Assembly (NCBI GenBank): GCA_963565915.1
Contig: OY751491.1
Span: forward strand, 3,162,001-3,226,000
Length of the DNA stretch: 64,000 bases
From: Entoloma clypeatum
Lineage: Eukaryota > Basidiomycota > Agaricomycetes > Agaricales > Entolomataceae
Direction: 5' to 3'
Part shown: piece by piece, positions 34,001 to 45,072 of the stretch
Layout: each line of letters begins with the position of its first letter
Position numbering within the stretch: the first letter of the stretch is position 1
Notes under the pieces: generated by a model
Told to the model about the DNA's origin: nothing
The model's database searches: none
Seen by the model: only the letters and a program-made list of their open reading frames with translations
Program-made: the position numbers and the translations under genes

Positions 34001-34307
34001 CAAACGACACCACCACAAACTGGGACATGCCAGATACAACATATTCGCGTATGGCTGCTCCTCAACAGTGTACCGTGGTATCGATGCTGGCCACAAAGCT
34101 TCGTATGCCCTCCTTTTGAGCTCTTGTGACTTCCTAGGAGAGCATCCGCGAAAAGATGTGCAATCACTCAAAGCGGTGCGGCGGATGAAGCCATTTTGGA
34201 ATGGGGGTGAAGATTGTTACCACTGGGTTGAACATGACGAGATCCTTCATGGCCCTGTTCCACCCCAGAGGGAGGGATTCCTCGTTGGAAATGTAGCCCC
34301 TATGTAG
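31020..34307 (+). CDS. Large P-loop ATPase-like protein of agaricomycetes (CRN-like?), unknown function
   Basis: Exons begin 31020-31380, 31520-31564 and 31678, and end with 32863-34307, for about 950 residues. After a disordered start (MATSSLSEGFSLLSVADPSP), the NTPase has Walker A SSGTGKSR (31797-31820) in NQIAIVQSSGTGKSRMVHEQ, then LVFTIPFNLRKSVEKQD and LAFPIPDDAVRDYL. Walker B is IIYFDEAHPLTELV (near 32475-32515), followed by a sensor-like CIFLSTNSSLAQF. The C-terminal 480 residues are mostly helical, then a proline-rich linker and a terminal block with YNIFAYGCSSTVY, YALLLSSCDFLGEHPR and AVRRMKPFW. Spliced frames are intact. P-loop plus extra domain recalls fungal Crinkler-type ATPases, but there is no clear CRN header or nuclease motif, so this is only a resemblance. 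Not named by me. Confidence 0.7.
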
Positions 34308-34979
34308 CCTAGTGTATTGTGTTTTTAACGTTGTGTTGCCAGCTGATACTCTTTCCGAGTCGTACCAGTTGTGATATCGCTGATATGATAGTATGTATCT
34401 GGAAACTCGGGTCCGCGCCGCCGACATTGCTATGAGTACTTACCGTACGTGGTATCTATGCAGTGGAGGAATAATGTTTGGGGCGTAAGTGAGAGGAGAG
34501 AACGAAATTATGACACGAGCCCCCATCATGGCTGCGACGAGGCCAGTTCCGCGCCCCCGATGTCATCCTGGAGATCATCAAGCGGACATGGTCCGTGAGG
34601 TCTCGGGAATGAGGACCATATTCATCTGCTGCCCCATATTAGCCAGGTTCAATCTGGAATAAAAACATGCCAATGCCTACGCGATCCACATGGCCAGCCT
34701 CCTCAAGAGCCTCATAAGCAGTTGCGGCAGCTTCGGTATTCGTGAAAGGCCTTTCCGTTGGTTGTCTCGTCATACTAAGAACAAGATCAGTGAGAAGATG
34801 CTACCGAAGAGAAAGTGAGTAACTGTAAGGCTTCAAACAAAGAGATCTCGGTCCACCAATACTAAAGTACTTCTTGACGCTGTCCATAACATACCCTAAT
34901 CTCTCAAGCTCATCAAGGATTTTACTCGGGTCTCGTGCTCTCCCTTAGGAACACTCCCTTCCCAGAACCAACCTGCACG
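34308..34979. other. Gene-free interval
   Basis: About 0.67 kb between the P-loop gene and the hydroxypyruvate-reductase gene. I see no supported feature. Confidence 0.45.
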
Positions 34980-36479
34980 ATGTCTTCAAAAAGGTGAGAG
35001 ATGCCCATATTGCCAGATGTTTGTGGCATCCATCCTCACCTATCTGCAGTGACTCGCTACGCACCAAAGTCGTCGTCACCAGGAATCTCAGTCCAGATGT
35101 CATGCATATCCTCTTGTCTAGGGCCGATTTCGACGTGAGCGACACATCACCTTCGCTCTTATAGTCTCCACGAATGATTATCTCAGGTAGTTCTTTGGCC
35201 AGAAGATCGCGTGGTGGATCGTAGCTGGCTTCTGGAGAATATTCATGGTGCTGTGGGTGTGCTGGTCATGCTCACTGACAAGGCTCGCAAAGCAAATGCC
35301 GTGACGCCTCCTCCCGTACTTATGATAAGTTCCTACATAGGTCGATAAGGCGGTGTTGGATGCAGGTGTGACACGCCGTTAAACATCGCTTGAGCCGCTG
35401 TTCCAACTACAAATGTAGCGGGTCCCTCGTTGCGGGTCGTCTCTACTATGTCCGTTGGCTATGGTATGTACCATCATAATCCCATGCTAAAGAATTGTCT
35501 TTTTATTTTTTAGTAAAGATCATGTAGATCTGCCAGAATTGGCGAGAAGGGGCATCAAGCTTGGGTACACGCCCGATGTACTCACTGCTGCGGGCAAGCT
35601 CCCCCCTCGTCCCTCCTGAATGCGACCCATTGAATTCTTCACACAGCGGCCGATTTATCCGTCATGTTGGCCTTGATGGCAGGGAGAAATGCGGGTGAAA
35701 TGATCAGCCTCGTAAAAGACAACAAGGCAAATACTCTGACCATTCTCCCATATATCCCCCCCACTCAACCTACAGCCAGTGGCCTACATCGAATTGGGAA
35801 CCGTTCGTCTTTTGCGGTCCGCAGCTCAGCACTTCCGCTATCTCCCCAAAGCGCACAATCGGGTTCGTGGGGTTTGGACGCATCTCGCAAGCGACGCTGG
35901 CGCGCCTGATCCCTTTCGGCGTGACTTCTTGCATCTACACATCCAATCCTTCCTCCATCCCAACTCCTGCTCGCGATCAAGAGCTTGCCGTAAAGTATGG
36001 ACTTGATGCCGTGCGCCGCGTGGAGCTGGATGAGTTAGCAAGGGAGAGCGATATCCTCTTCGTCCTCGCACCTGGCGGTGCAGAGACGAGACATCTGATT
36101 AACGAAACGTTTCTAAAGAAGATGAAGAGGACGAGTGTGCTTGTTAATACGAGCAGAGGAACTTTGGTAGATTCGGACGCGTTGGCGAAGGCATTGAGAG
36201 AGAAATGGATTTGGGGCGCCGGGCTGGACGTGGTTGATGGCGAGCCGATGGTTACGGAGTGTCACCCATTAGTGAAGGAACCGAGGTACGTTATTTGCGT
36301 CTACTGCATCACGAACATGCAATCCTGATACCTGCTGGGGAAGGTGTGTGGTATTGCCGCACGTTGCCACTGCGACGTTTGAAGCGAGATTGGGGATGGC
36401 GACGCTTGCCGCGAAGAACTTGGTGGCAGGAATCGATGAACAGGATATGCCTACCTCATTTGATCTGAAGAATATATAG
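34980..36479 (+). CDS. Glyoxylate/hydroxypyruvate reductase (D-2-hydroxyacid dehydrogenase)
   Basis: Nine exons (34980-34993, 35050-35134, 35187-35282, 35341-35365, 35419-35463, 35519-35593, 35647-35726, 35780-36285, 36344-36479) give 353 residues. The order follows GRHPR: MSSKSDSLR then TKVVVTRNLSPDVM, WLLENIHGAVGVLVMLTDK, LRVVSTMSVGYDHVDLPELA, ADLSVMLALMAGRNAGEM, the Rossmann motif GFVGFGRISQATLARL, the catalytic Arg in VNTSRGTLVDSDAL, the Glu/Asp of GLDVVDGEP and the catalytic His in VLPHVATATFEAR. It reduces glyoxylate and hydroxypyruvate with NAD(P)H. Three introns (35283-35340, 35594-35646, 35727-35779) read as GC-AG; the third has no GT available. Exon 1 is only 14 nt. Confidence 0.9.
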
Positions 36480-36583
36480 CTAGGTGCCTTTTTGTACAAA
36501 ACGGTTCAGACTTGATCGCTGACCATGCAACTCGACCAACCGACAGATAATGCAATGAAGTTCGATGGTCGTGAATGTACGTA

Positions 36584-36607
36584 CAGTCATCAACCACTCA
36601 GTGAGAC
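36584..36607 (+). repeat. Left terminal inverted repeat of the pogo element
   Basis: Begins CAGTCATCAACCACTCAGTG and is an exact reverse complement of 39530-39553. A copy of its inner 14 bp follows at 36612-36625. Confidence 0.92.
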
Positions 36608-37030
36608 ACCACCACTCAGTGAGACGCTTCGATTTTTGGCCCATCGCGCCGTCGTTTGGCCTCGGACTTTTTGATAATGTTTAGAAACATTCTTTCTAAA
36701 GTGATCCCAGAACTACATAGCTGATAATTAGGAGTAGGTACTCTTTCGGAAGCAAATCTGGATGAGAGAATCATGTATTTAACAATTTACACTTGACAGT
36801 CAGAAGGAACTGCAATTTATTTTTGATATTGGTGTGAGGCATGACTATATATATCCTCTCAACATGCAGATCAGTTGCTAATGGACTAGGAAGACACAAA
36901 ATGAGGAGGGTGCGGCGGGGGCAATGATATGAGATGTCACATCACGCCTTCCAAAAGGGGCTACTGGTACCCCCATTCTGGAGGCGTCGAAATTCCAATT
37001 CTCCCCTACTCTCGCATTCTACAGCCCAAC

Positions 37031-39256
37031 ATGGTTGGACGAGCAAAATCCAACAACGAAAAACGAAGAGAATATGTCATGCTACAAGAAAAATGGATGG
37101 GAAAGGCTGCGGAAGCATATCATGATCAAGAGGAGGGCAATAGAAGGAAGGGGTATCGGAAAATCTGCGAGGAGATGGTAGAGATGTGCTGGTCAAAGGA
37201 CCATGTCAGGATATCCCTGGACAAGCAGACATTGTCCCAACGGATCAAGGGCAGGAAAAGCCAGGCGAGTTCAAATGCCGAAAAGGGATTGCTGACCAGG
37301 GCTGAAGAGGAACTCATTATTGACTACGCAACTGAACTTGCAGACCGCGGATGGCCACTGAGTCAAAAGCGGATGAGGGAGCATGCAAAAGAGCTGCTTA
37401 GTGCACGAGTCGGCCCAGATTGTGCACACCTTGGAGCGAACTGGACACAACGCTTCGTCGCGCGACACAAGGCACGACTTTCATCATACTGGTCGCGTCC
37501 TCTCGACCATTCACGAGCTCGTGCAGGGAATCCACACACGAAAAAGGCCTTCTTTGACCTTCTCAAGAAGACCATTGAGGGGGATCCAGACAATGGAGAT
37601 GAGGAAATTCTACCCGAGCTCATCTACGGAACAGATGAGTCAGGCTTTCAGGAGGGGATTGGAACACGGGAGCGGGTATATGGTGCTCCTGGAAAGAAGA
37701 TACAGGTTCAGCAACGTGGGGGTGGGAGAGAGAATACCACAGTTATCGTTACTATCTGTGCTGATGGAACATCTCTTCCTCCTGCTGTCATCTTCAAGGG
37801 CGAGGGATATCAGACGAACTGGAAGCAAGAGAACCCTTTGAACATGTCGTAAGTGGTTTGAAAATAGATGATGAACTACTTACACAGATATAATAGGCTT
37901 GGTCACCAAAAAAAAGGGTATACGAGCGGAGAGATTGGCGTCGAATGGATTAAAGATTTTGACAAAAGGACCAAGGCAAAGGCTGCCAGAAGGCGAAGAC
38001 TGCTATTAGTGGATGGCCACAACTCCCATTATACACTGGCCTTTCTTACTTATGCGCGTGAGCATCGGATTGAAGTCCTCTGCTATCCGTCACACTCGAC
38101 GCATCTCTACCAAGGCTTAGACGTCGTCATTTTTAGTGTGTTGAAGCGCACCTGGAGCGATGCCCGAGACACTTTTGAAGCAGAAAAAGGGAGTAAAGTT
38201 AACAAAACTAATTTTTTTCGAGTGTATGCTCAGGCTCACCAAAAAGCGCTAACGGCAGAGAATATCAAGTCAGCTTTCCGAAAAACTGGGGTGGTACCAT
38301 TCAATCCCGATGTCATCACTGAACAGATGATGGCTCCCAGCCTCAGCTCATCAGTCACAGAGCCCCTCCCACTCCCACTTGAAGAGCCAACACAGATCAT
38401 GACCGATATGATCCACGGAATTCTTGCTCATCAGGTTGTCAACATGGAAGCAGCGCCTGCGAACGACAATGCTGAAGCTAACATACCAACCCACCCACCA
38501 ACGCCAGTCCGAAGGGCTGTTAACTCGCTTGCAGACTCGTCGTGCTCATTCCTCGTCACCCCTTCAACCCCCAAATCCAATATGTCCATCCCCCGCTATC
38601 ACCCCTACACAATTTCACCCCATAAGAACCGATATCTCAATTTAGTCGAAAGCATACCACGAACGGAGGTTGAGCAACAGTTGATTGCAGCTCTCATTGA
38701 GTCTGAAAACCGGGACCGTCGCCGCAAGGACAACATGATCACGATGCAGGCAAATATCGTGCTCCAGAGCATGTGGACAAGCAAAATCAAGGGCCATCTG
38801 GAGGAACATGAGGCGAAGAAGACAACAAAGAAATCGAAACGCATCCTGGCAGATGGATTACCTTGCCTTCTCACCGACAATGATTTCACCGAGATTGTTC
38901 GACAGCATGAAGAGGATGCAATGAGGAAGAAAATTGAGAAACAGGAGAGAAAGGTGAAGAGGGAGCAGCATGGAGAGGTGGTGGCTGCATGGAAGAAGAA
39001 TGAAAAGGCGAGGAAGGAGCGCAACATGGTGCGAAGAGAAGCTCATCACACAGCTGTCAGTGCCTGGGAAGCGAAGCGCCTGCTGGCCAAACAAGAGGGT
39101 CGACAATGGCCCAAAGCGGCAAAGAAGCCGACACTGACCGGGATAGAAAAACCGGTCAAGAGACCCACCCCCGCCCAAACCGAGGACGTCGATTCCAATG
39201 GCGAGGACGAGGACGAGGAAGTTGACAGTGATGATGACGATGATGATAACGCTTAG
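37031..39256 (+). CDS. Pogo-like transposase (CENP-B HTH plus DDE endonuclease)
   Basis: Two exons (37031-37848, 37888-39256) give 728 residues and an intact frame. The N-terminus MVGRAKSNNEKRREYVMLQE starts a helix-turn-helix region; a Tc5/CENP-B-type DNA-binding domain follows (LTRAEEELIIDYATELADRG, ANWTQRFVARHK). The DDE catalytic core has the first Asp in IYGTDESGFQ, the second in LLLVDGHNSHYT and the third in YQGLDVVIFSVLKR, the DDD pattern of pogo. The C-terminal 250 residues are coiled-coil and basic, ending in an acidic run (EDEDEEVDSDDDDDD). The 39-nt intron at 37849-37887 restores NMSYNRLGHQ. Upstream in-frame ATG at 36929 is possible, but 37031 fits the family better. Confidence 0.92.
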
Positions 39257-39340
39257 ATATGTAGATCCGATCTTTGCCAAATGCAGTCTATGCATATGGT
39301 CCCAACGGTCAACATCAGTGATGTGACCACCTTATCAGTC

Positions 39341-39354
39341 GTCTCACTGAGTGG
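39341..39354 (-). repeat. Inner right copy of the transposon 14-mer
   Basis: GTCTCACTGAGTGG, the complement of the motif in the terminal repeats, 189 bp inside the outer right copy. Confidence 0.8.
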
Positions 39355-39529
39355 TTTTCGCGTTGATAACGCAAAATCGGGCTGATTCTTCAATCGTCGC
39401 TGGAAAAGTGGGTATAGACTACTGATTATTATGTCCAGACTGTCGATTGAACATCTTGCAAAGACTCTGTCACATTAATTTTTACTTATTTCCGGCGTGG
39501 ACTACTGAAGGATGGTTTTAAATTTCACC

Positions 39530-39553
39530 GTCTCACTGAGTGGTTGATGACTG
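39530..39553 (-). repeat. Right terminal inverted repeat of the pogo element
   Basis: Exact inverse of 36584-36607, followed by the TA target duplication. Confidence 0.92.
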
Positions 39554-39555
39554 TA

Positions 39556-40036
39556 GCCAGCGCCGGCAGTCCAAAAACCGAACATCGAACCGAAGGAGAA
39601 AGGCAATTTCGACACATGGTATCCTGGATGTGCAGGTGGTTGCATCCCCATGAGTCCCTAACGTCCCTCGCGCTTGGTGTGTTGGTGTGAATTTGTGCCC
39701 AGAAGGTTCTACCACTTCTGTCGACTACCCAGCTCAGCCGCAGGGTTGGTTCCTTGTAGATATCGTCGCGTGTTGAAGCGGTGTTGGGGAAGCCGAGCTC
39801 GGTTCATCCGCGGGTGAGAGGGCTAAAAAGAGTGATTATCAATGCACAGCCTCTATCCATCCGCAGTGATTTCCGCAGCAAGGCAACTGACGGCATTGGA
39901 TGCAATGGCTGTACGTCTACCGGTCATCCGCTCCGCAACGCATGGCAAACTATAAAGAACACGCATCATGCCCATTCACGTCTTCTGGACTGGGTTCGTC
40001 CAAGTCAGCCCATAATCAACCCACACCGCTCGAAGA
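39556..40036. other. Gene-free interval right of the transposon
   Basis: About 0.48 kb, promoter of the Cys-rich membrane protein. No other feature seen. Confidence 0.45.
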
Positions 40037-40678
40037 ATGGCATCAACCGCACACACCGCTATACCCCCCATGAACATATACCGCGACTACGACGAGAAAA
40101 ATCCCACTCCCGACCACTACATTCAGCACCAGTCCCACAGCCAGGAGGAGTGCCAATGCGGGTCCTCACACAAACGCTGTCACACCTCACGCCTCCGCTT
40201 CCTCCTCCTCCCATCCTTGCTCTTGCTCCTCGGTCTCTTCGTGTTTCTTGTGCTGGGCTGCGTCTACAACGTCGGGGACCTGTTCGGGGGTGTTGGATCG
40301 GATGCCATTGATGGCTTGGTGAGACGGGCGACGAGCACAACGTCCGGCAACGGGTCGTTCGTGGATCACAAGCGTATGTGCAACTTCCTCCCTTTTTCCT
40401 TTCCTTGACCGTTCGCCTCATCCAATACAACCAGTATACCTCATCATCGTGTTCGTCGGGCTGCTCATCGTCGTCATCTTGGGTATCATGTTGAGCGCTT
40501 GGTGTTGCAAAGGCAAGTGTTCATCATCCGCGTCCCCTTCTTGCTCTCTCAACTAACGAATGCCCTCCGCCCCACCCTAGGGTCGTTCGAGAATCCTCTT
40601 TGCTGCCCTTGCTACCTTTGCGCTTGCTGCGGTGGTCTTGGTCCGTGGACTCGTCCGATTTCTCCGCCATATCATTGA
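40037..40678 (+). CDS. Small two-TM protein with Cys-rich C-terminus
   Basis: Three exons (40037-40373, 40435-40512, 40581-40678) give 170 residues. A polar, His/Gln/Glu-rich N-terminus (YDEKNPTPDHYIQHQSHSQE) is followed by a basic patch and TM1 (LLLPSLLLLLGLFVFLVLGC), a short Gly/Asp/Ser loop, TM2 (LIIVFVGLLIVVILGIMLSA), then a Cys-rich tail (WCCKG, then CCPCYLCACCGGLG). The clustered cysteines beside the membrane could be palmitoylated or bind metal; this is inference. The second intron (40513-40580) has a GC donor in the ideal GCAAGT context. No family recognised. Confidence 0.72.
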
Positions 40679-41232
40679 CCCTGTGGTATTTTTAGCTTGC
40701 CTTGAATGTATAGGATGCGGCTTGTGTGCAGAAGGCCTGGAACAAGCATAGGTGCTGGTGTACTCTCATGACTTTTTGGAACGTTCGAGACCCGCAGGCG
40801 GTTCCGTTATATCGGACATTACGCTTTTTCAATGTTCTCATTATCCGGACAATTTAGGAGACTTTGTTGCCACATCTGCCATTCTTTTAATCCTCTTCCG
40901 TGTATCATTACTGTTGTTTTTTCTTTCAAGCCAAGGACAAAGCAATACGACGTGCTTTTATGTAAATTTTTGAATTTGAATCAACACGCTTTGGAAGTCT
41001 TCAAATCGTGGGGTCATGGGAGAAAACATTGCCAGAGAAGATACTGACGCCGATTTGACTTGGATAGCAACACAAATAGGTATCAGAGAATTTATTCCAG
41101 AGCCAACGTACGTTCCACCGAGATACAGCAGGGAAAACGATTGATACAGTGACGGGAGGGCTCGTCTACAAAAAGATACTACTCCAGCCGCATGGAGACT
41201 TATATATATAAGTGTGGTCGTTGGCCCTGGGT
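40679..41232. other. Gene-free convergent interval
   Basis: About 0.55 kb between two converging gene ends; probably 3' UTRs. Confidence 0.45.
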
Positions 41233-43309
41233 CTAGGCTTTCTCCATAGAATTCGAGGACTGGTGAGCTTTTCCATGTTCAGCTGCTAAATTGGCATGAT
41301 AAGCAGGAGGAAATCATCCACTGTGACAGTTCTGCTCACCTCGCTCAAACTCTTCGATATGCGCGCGACGTTGTTCTGCCGTGATTGATCCAAAGATGAT
41401 GTCCATCTCCTCCAGACTGCGACCTTTCGTCTCAGGTATCAAGCTGCGTCACACGAAAGGGTCAGTGTCCACACGTGAATCGGTATGTTACCTTCAATTA
41501 CTCACTATGCAAAGGTAGCCATTGCACCGATATTAACAGTCGCGAACATGATGAAAATCTTATACCCGAGGTTGGTAATCATCTGCGGTGTAACTTTCGA
41601 CACCGCGAAATCTAAAAGAAAAAGGAGTGCGGTGAGTATCAAGTGAATTCGAAAACAATCAACTCGACACACTCCACAGCCATTGAGATGCGCTGCCTGT
41701 CGCGAGACCATAGTGCCGTGTCCGGGTGGGGAAGATGTCGGATACGTATACCCAAGGCAGCGGACCCCAGCCCGACGAGTAGAAGCACACGTAGATGTAG
41801 AGCAGGGCAGCCATCGCGCGAGATGCGGGATCAGGGCTAATGGCGTTGACGTTAGGCGGGTGAGTCTTGAGGATGGCGCCGAGAATGTAGAACAGGGTGC
41901 CCATTCCACACGCCGAGACGACAAGGGACCATTTGCGTCCAAGGGTCTCGACACCAAAGAAAATGAAAAGGGAGGTCGCAACGACCTGGGAAAGCGGTGA
42001 GGCCCGTATGGCAGCAAGGAAGCACAGAAAATAATCACTTTGACTACTCCATAGATTCCCGAGGCGAGAAGAGAGCCCTTCTGGCTATTGTAGCCTATGG
42101 ATTGGAAGATCTGAGGTGCATAATAACTATGGGAACGTTGGTGAAAGCGAGTCCAAAAAAAAAAAAAAGATGATTGCTCACTTGACCGAGTTCTGTCCAC
42201 TCCATTGTTGAAGCATGAAGATGACAAAAGCAATGACGAATCGGATAAAGTTTCCCTTTCCCAAGAAGGCTTCTTTCCAACCAAGACCCTCCCTCGCTTT
42301 ACGCTCCTCCTCGATGGTGGCTTCAATCTCGGCATATTCCTCCAAGACGGCTGGCGATGTCGTGGGCTCCTTACGGAGATAAGCAAGGTTAGCGAGAGCC
42401 TCGTCTGCACGCCCGACGGATGCGAGCCAACGGGGAGATTCCTAGAAAAAGTTGAGGCGAAACTCGGGTAAAGCACGAGGGTGGGTGGATTCGCACGAAC
42501 CCTGACAGTCAACAGACCGAATAACATGATGCCCGCGGGGACAAGCTGGAAACCGAACGGTACTCTCCAGATATTGGGGCTGTTGGTTTGGTGGATACCG
42601 ATACCGTAGTTAATGAAGTATGAGATCATGACACCAGTTGCAACCTAGAAAACAAATAAGTCAGCCGACAAGTTTGCGGTCTAATGGAGAGGATATGCTC
42701 GCCATGATCTGGAACAGACCGGTAATCCTCCCTCGCACCTCCTTAGGGGAACATTCCGAGACGAAGGCAGGTGCTACGGCAGAGATGGCGCCGATGCCAA
42801 AACCAGAAACGACGCGTCCAGCATATATAAGGCTAAGTCCGTGCTTCGAACCGGTAGCCACAGTTGCGAGGACCGCACCTACGGTGAAGATGACGGTGAA
42901 GGCGACAAGAGTCCATTTGCGACCAAGCCTGGCTACACCGAATGTTCAAAAAAAAAAACTAATGAGAGAAGTAGAAAGCAAAGCGCCGCACAAGATACAG
43001 GAGCACTCCCCAAGGCCCCAAAGAAAGCTCCGGCCTGCAAGACTGAGACGACGTTTCCTGACACTTCATTGACCCGCTTCGTGTTCTTGGTGCCATTCGG
43101 GTTCAACAAGCCAAAGTGTTTCTGGAAATACGGCTGCGAGACGACACCGCCGGCGATACCTGTATCATAACCAAAGAGGACGATACCCCAGTAGACGATG
43201 AAAGCCAAATCTTTGATGAATTATGACTGATAGGTTTTTAGCAAGGGAATGACTGCAGGGACGAACAATATACGCGAAGATTCTTGGACAAGCCAGCGTT
43301 TGAGGGCAT
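41233..43309 (-). CDS. MFS sugar (hexose) transporter
   Basis: The spliced product starts MPSNAGLSKNLRVYYLAFIV at 43309 and has about twelve TM helices. Sugar-porter signatures are present: WGIVLFGYDTGIAGGVVSQP in TM1, RLGRKWTLVAFTV, YAGRVVSGFGIGAISAVAP, PKEVRGRITGLFQIM, an ESPRWLASVGR motif after TM6, QQWSGQNSVNYYAPQIFQSI in TM7, and LIPETKGRSLEEMD after TM12. The end is read as AEHGKAHQSSNSMEKA with stop at 41233 after an intron; if that intron is not used the protein ends at 41314 (EQNCHSG). It imports monosaccharides by proton symport; the exact sugar is not readable. All parts are in frame. Confidence 0.9.
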
Positions 43310-45072
43310 CGCGGATGGAGGTCAGCCAACAACTTCTCAAACATCACATCAGCCTTTTTACAACATACCTCGGTGGTTTCTCGGATCCTCTATAGTACGA
43401 CATCCCGCACCCTTGGATTTGGGCGGCTCGGCGGTCCGTGCGGATGATCGCGGTGATCAAATTATCATGAGTATGTCGTAGGTCGCGCGGTGTTCGGAGA
43501 TGTGAGACATAAAGTCGGGCGTACGAACGAGCTATCTATATGAGTGTGAAATCGCCGAAATTTTTCGACGCATCACGTGCCCCGATGGCGGCACTGCCAT
43601 CAACAACGTTGAAGGATCTCCGCTCATCGACTTGGATGTTCTGCACGTCTATCCCCTCAAATGGGAGACTACGAAATTTCTAATTGATTTGTCGGAAACC
43701 GCAAATAACTGTGCACGTCGAGGAGCACGTCGAGCAGCGATGAGCGTTCGCTGTGGATAGCACTGGGCATCGTCTGTGCGCGCTATACACGTGACATTTT
43801 CACACTCATATGCAAACGGCTGTACAATGACATCAATGGAATACAGGTCTTCCTGTTCAGGTTGTCCCTCGAGAAGACCCCTCGACAAATGTGGTCAACA
43901 TTAGTTCAGACTGCTCAATCTACTCCTCGGATAACTGGAGGCTCTGCGAATCCTTTACATACAGCGTTGACACACCGCTGTCCGGCATCTGATCATGATT
44001 TTCAACGTTCTGGTTCCTGAACAAAAGTACACCTTGAATGAATTGAAATACCCCTGAGCATGTCATGGAAATCTGGAAAATTCTGCGTTTCTAACATTCA
44101 CCCCTACATTATGTATTTAAATAATGGGGACCAACTTACCTTCATATATGTGCGCTATTTATCGTTGTAAGTTCAAGGCCATATCGCGGGAGTCGGCGAC
44201 GAGTGGACGGATACACAGCCACTTGGTGCGCGAAGGCCCTGAGGCCTGAGGTGCGCTTCTGGATGTACAGCAGGTCAGGTGAACGAGATTGGACATAGAT
44301 GAGTATGGAGACTCAGGAGTCATGAGATTGATGAGATAGAAACCAAAAACATGAAATGCCATGTGGTGTTAGGAATCTATGATTGCCCCAACCTCTTGGG
44401 TTGTCTTGCAGTATACTCAAAATCCGAAGCTTACAGTGGAATGTCAGTGACGACACTCAACAGAAAGTGTGGGATCGCACTAGTAGATTGCATGAAGGCG
44501 TACATAGTCAAAGTAGTCGGCGTGTACTTATGGTAGTAGGTCCGGGTGCTCCCTGAAAATCTTGTGACCTTGAGCATATGAGTCGGCAGGCTATTATTGT
44601 CGTTGCAAGTACGTACCTAGGTGCGAAGAGTCGCGAGGATGTAGGAGAAACCGCAAGGCCAGCTCCGAAAGGAGCTGCGACTCGAGTGTGGATCATTCTG
44701 ATTAGCTTTTTCGGTGGAGTCATTGATCATTTATCTTTGGGTTCAGAGAAAAGGACATCGGCCTTGTTGAGAAAATATTCCATGCTAGATGATTTGAAAC
44801 GGGGTTGACTGTTTTCGGCCAAGTACGCCGAGCGTGGCACTTGCAAATGTAAGAGCACAGCGAGGATATTTTCCTGAGCGTCCACAGGCACAGGCGTCCG
44901 TAAGTATAGATGTTGACATGCATCGATTACGCGGTGGTTGAGGCTTCTGAACTTGATTTACCTGAGAGCGGAGGTGGTGGTATTGGCAAGGTACGGCAAG
45001 ATAGGATTATGTAACAGCAAGTGAATGGATTGACTTGAACTTGGCCACCACTGCCGCCGCTTGCTGAGTTGC
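43310..45072. other. Gene-free interval of about 1.8 kb
   Basis: Holds upstream regions of two divergently oriented genes. Short frames have no recognisable motif or splice partners. No repeat or RNA gene recognised. Confidence 0.45.

Larger units (their letters stand above)
36584..39553 (+). mobile_element. Pogo-like (Tc1/mariner superfamily) DNA transposon, complete
   Basis: The 2970-bp element has 24-bp perfect terminal inverted repeats (36584-36607 and 39530-39553) and is flanked on both sides by TA, the target duplication of Tc1/mariner/pogo elements (36582-36583, 39554-39555). Each end carries a second internal copy of the 14-mer CCACTCAGTGAGAC or its complement (36612-36625 and 39341-39354), likely extra transposase-binding sites. 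Inside lies one intact two-exon transposase gene. Perfect repeats plus an open gene point to recent insertion. Confidence 0.92.
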
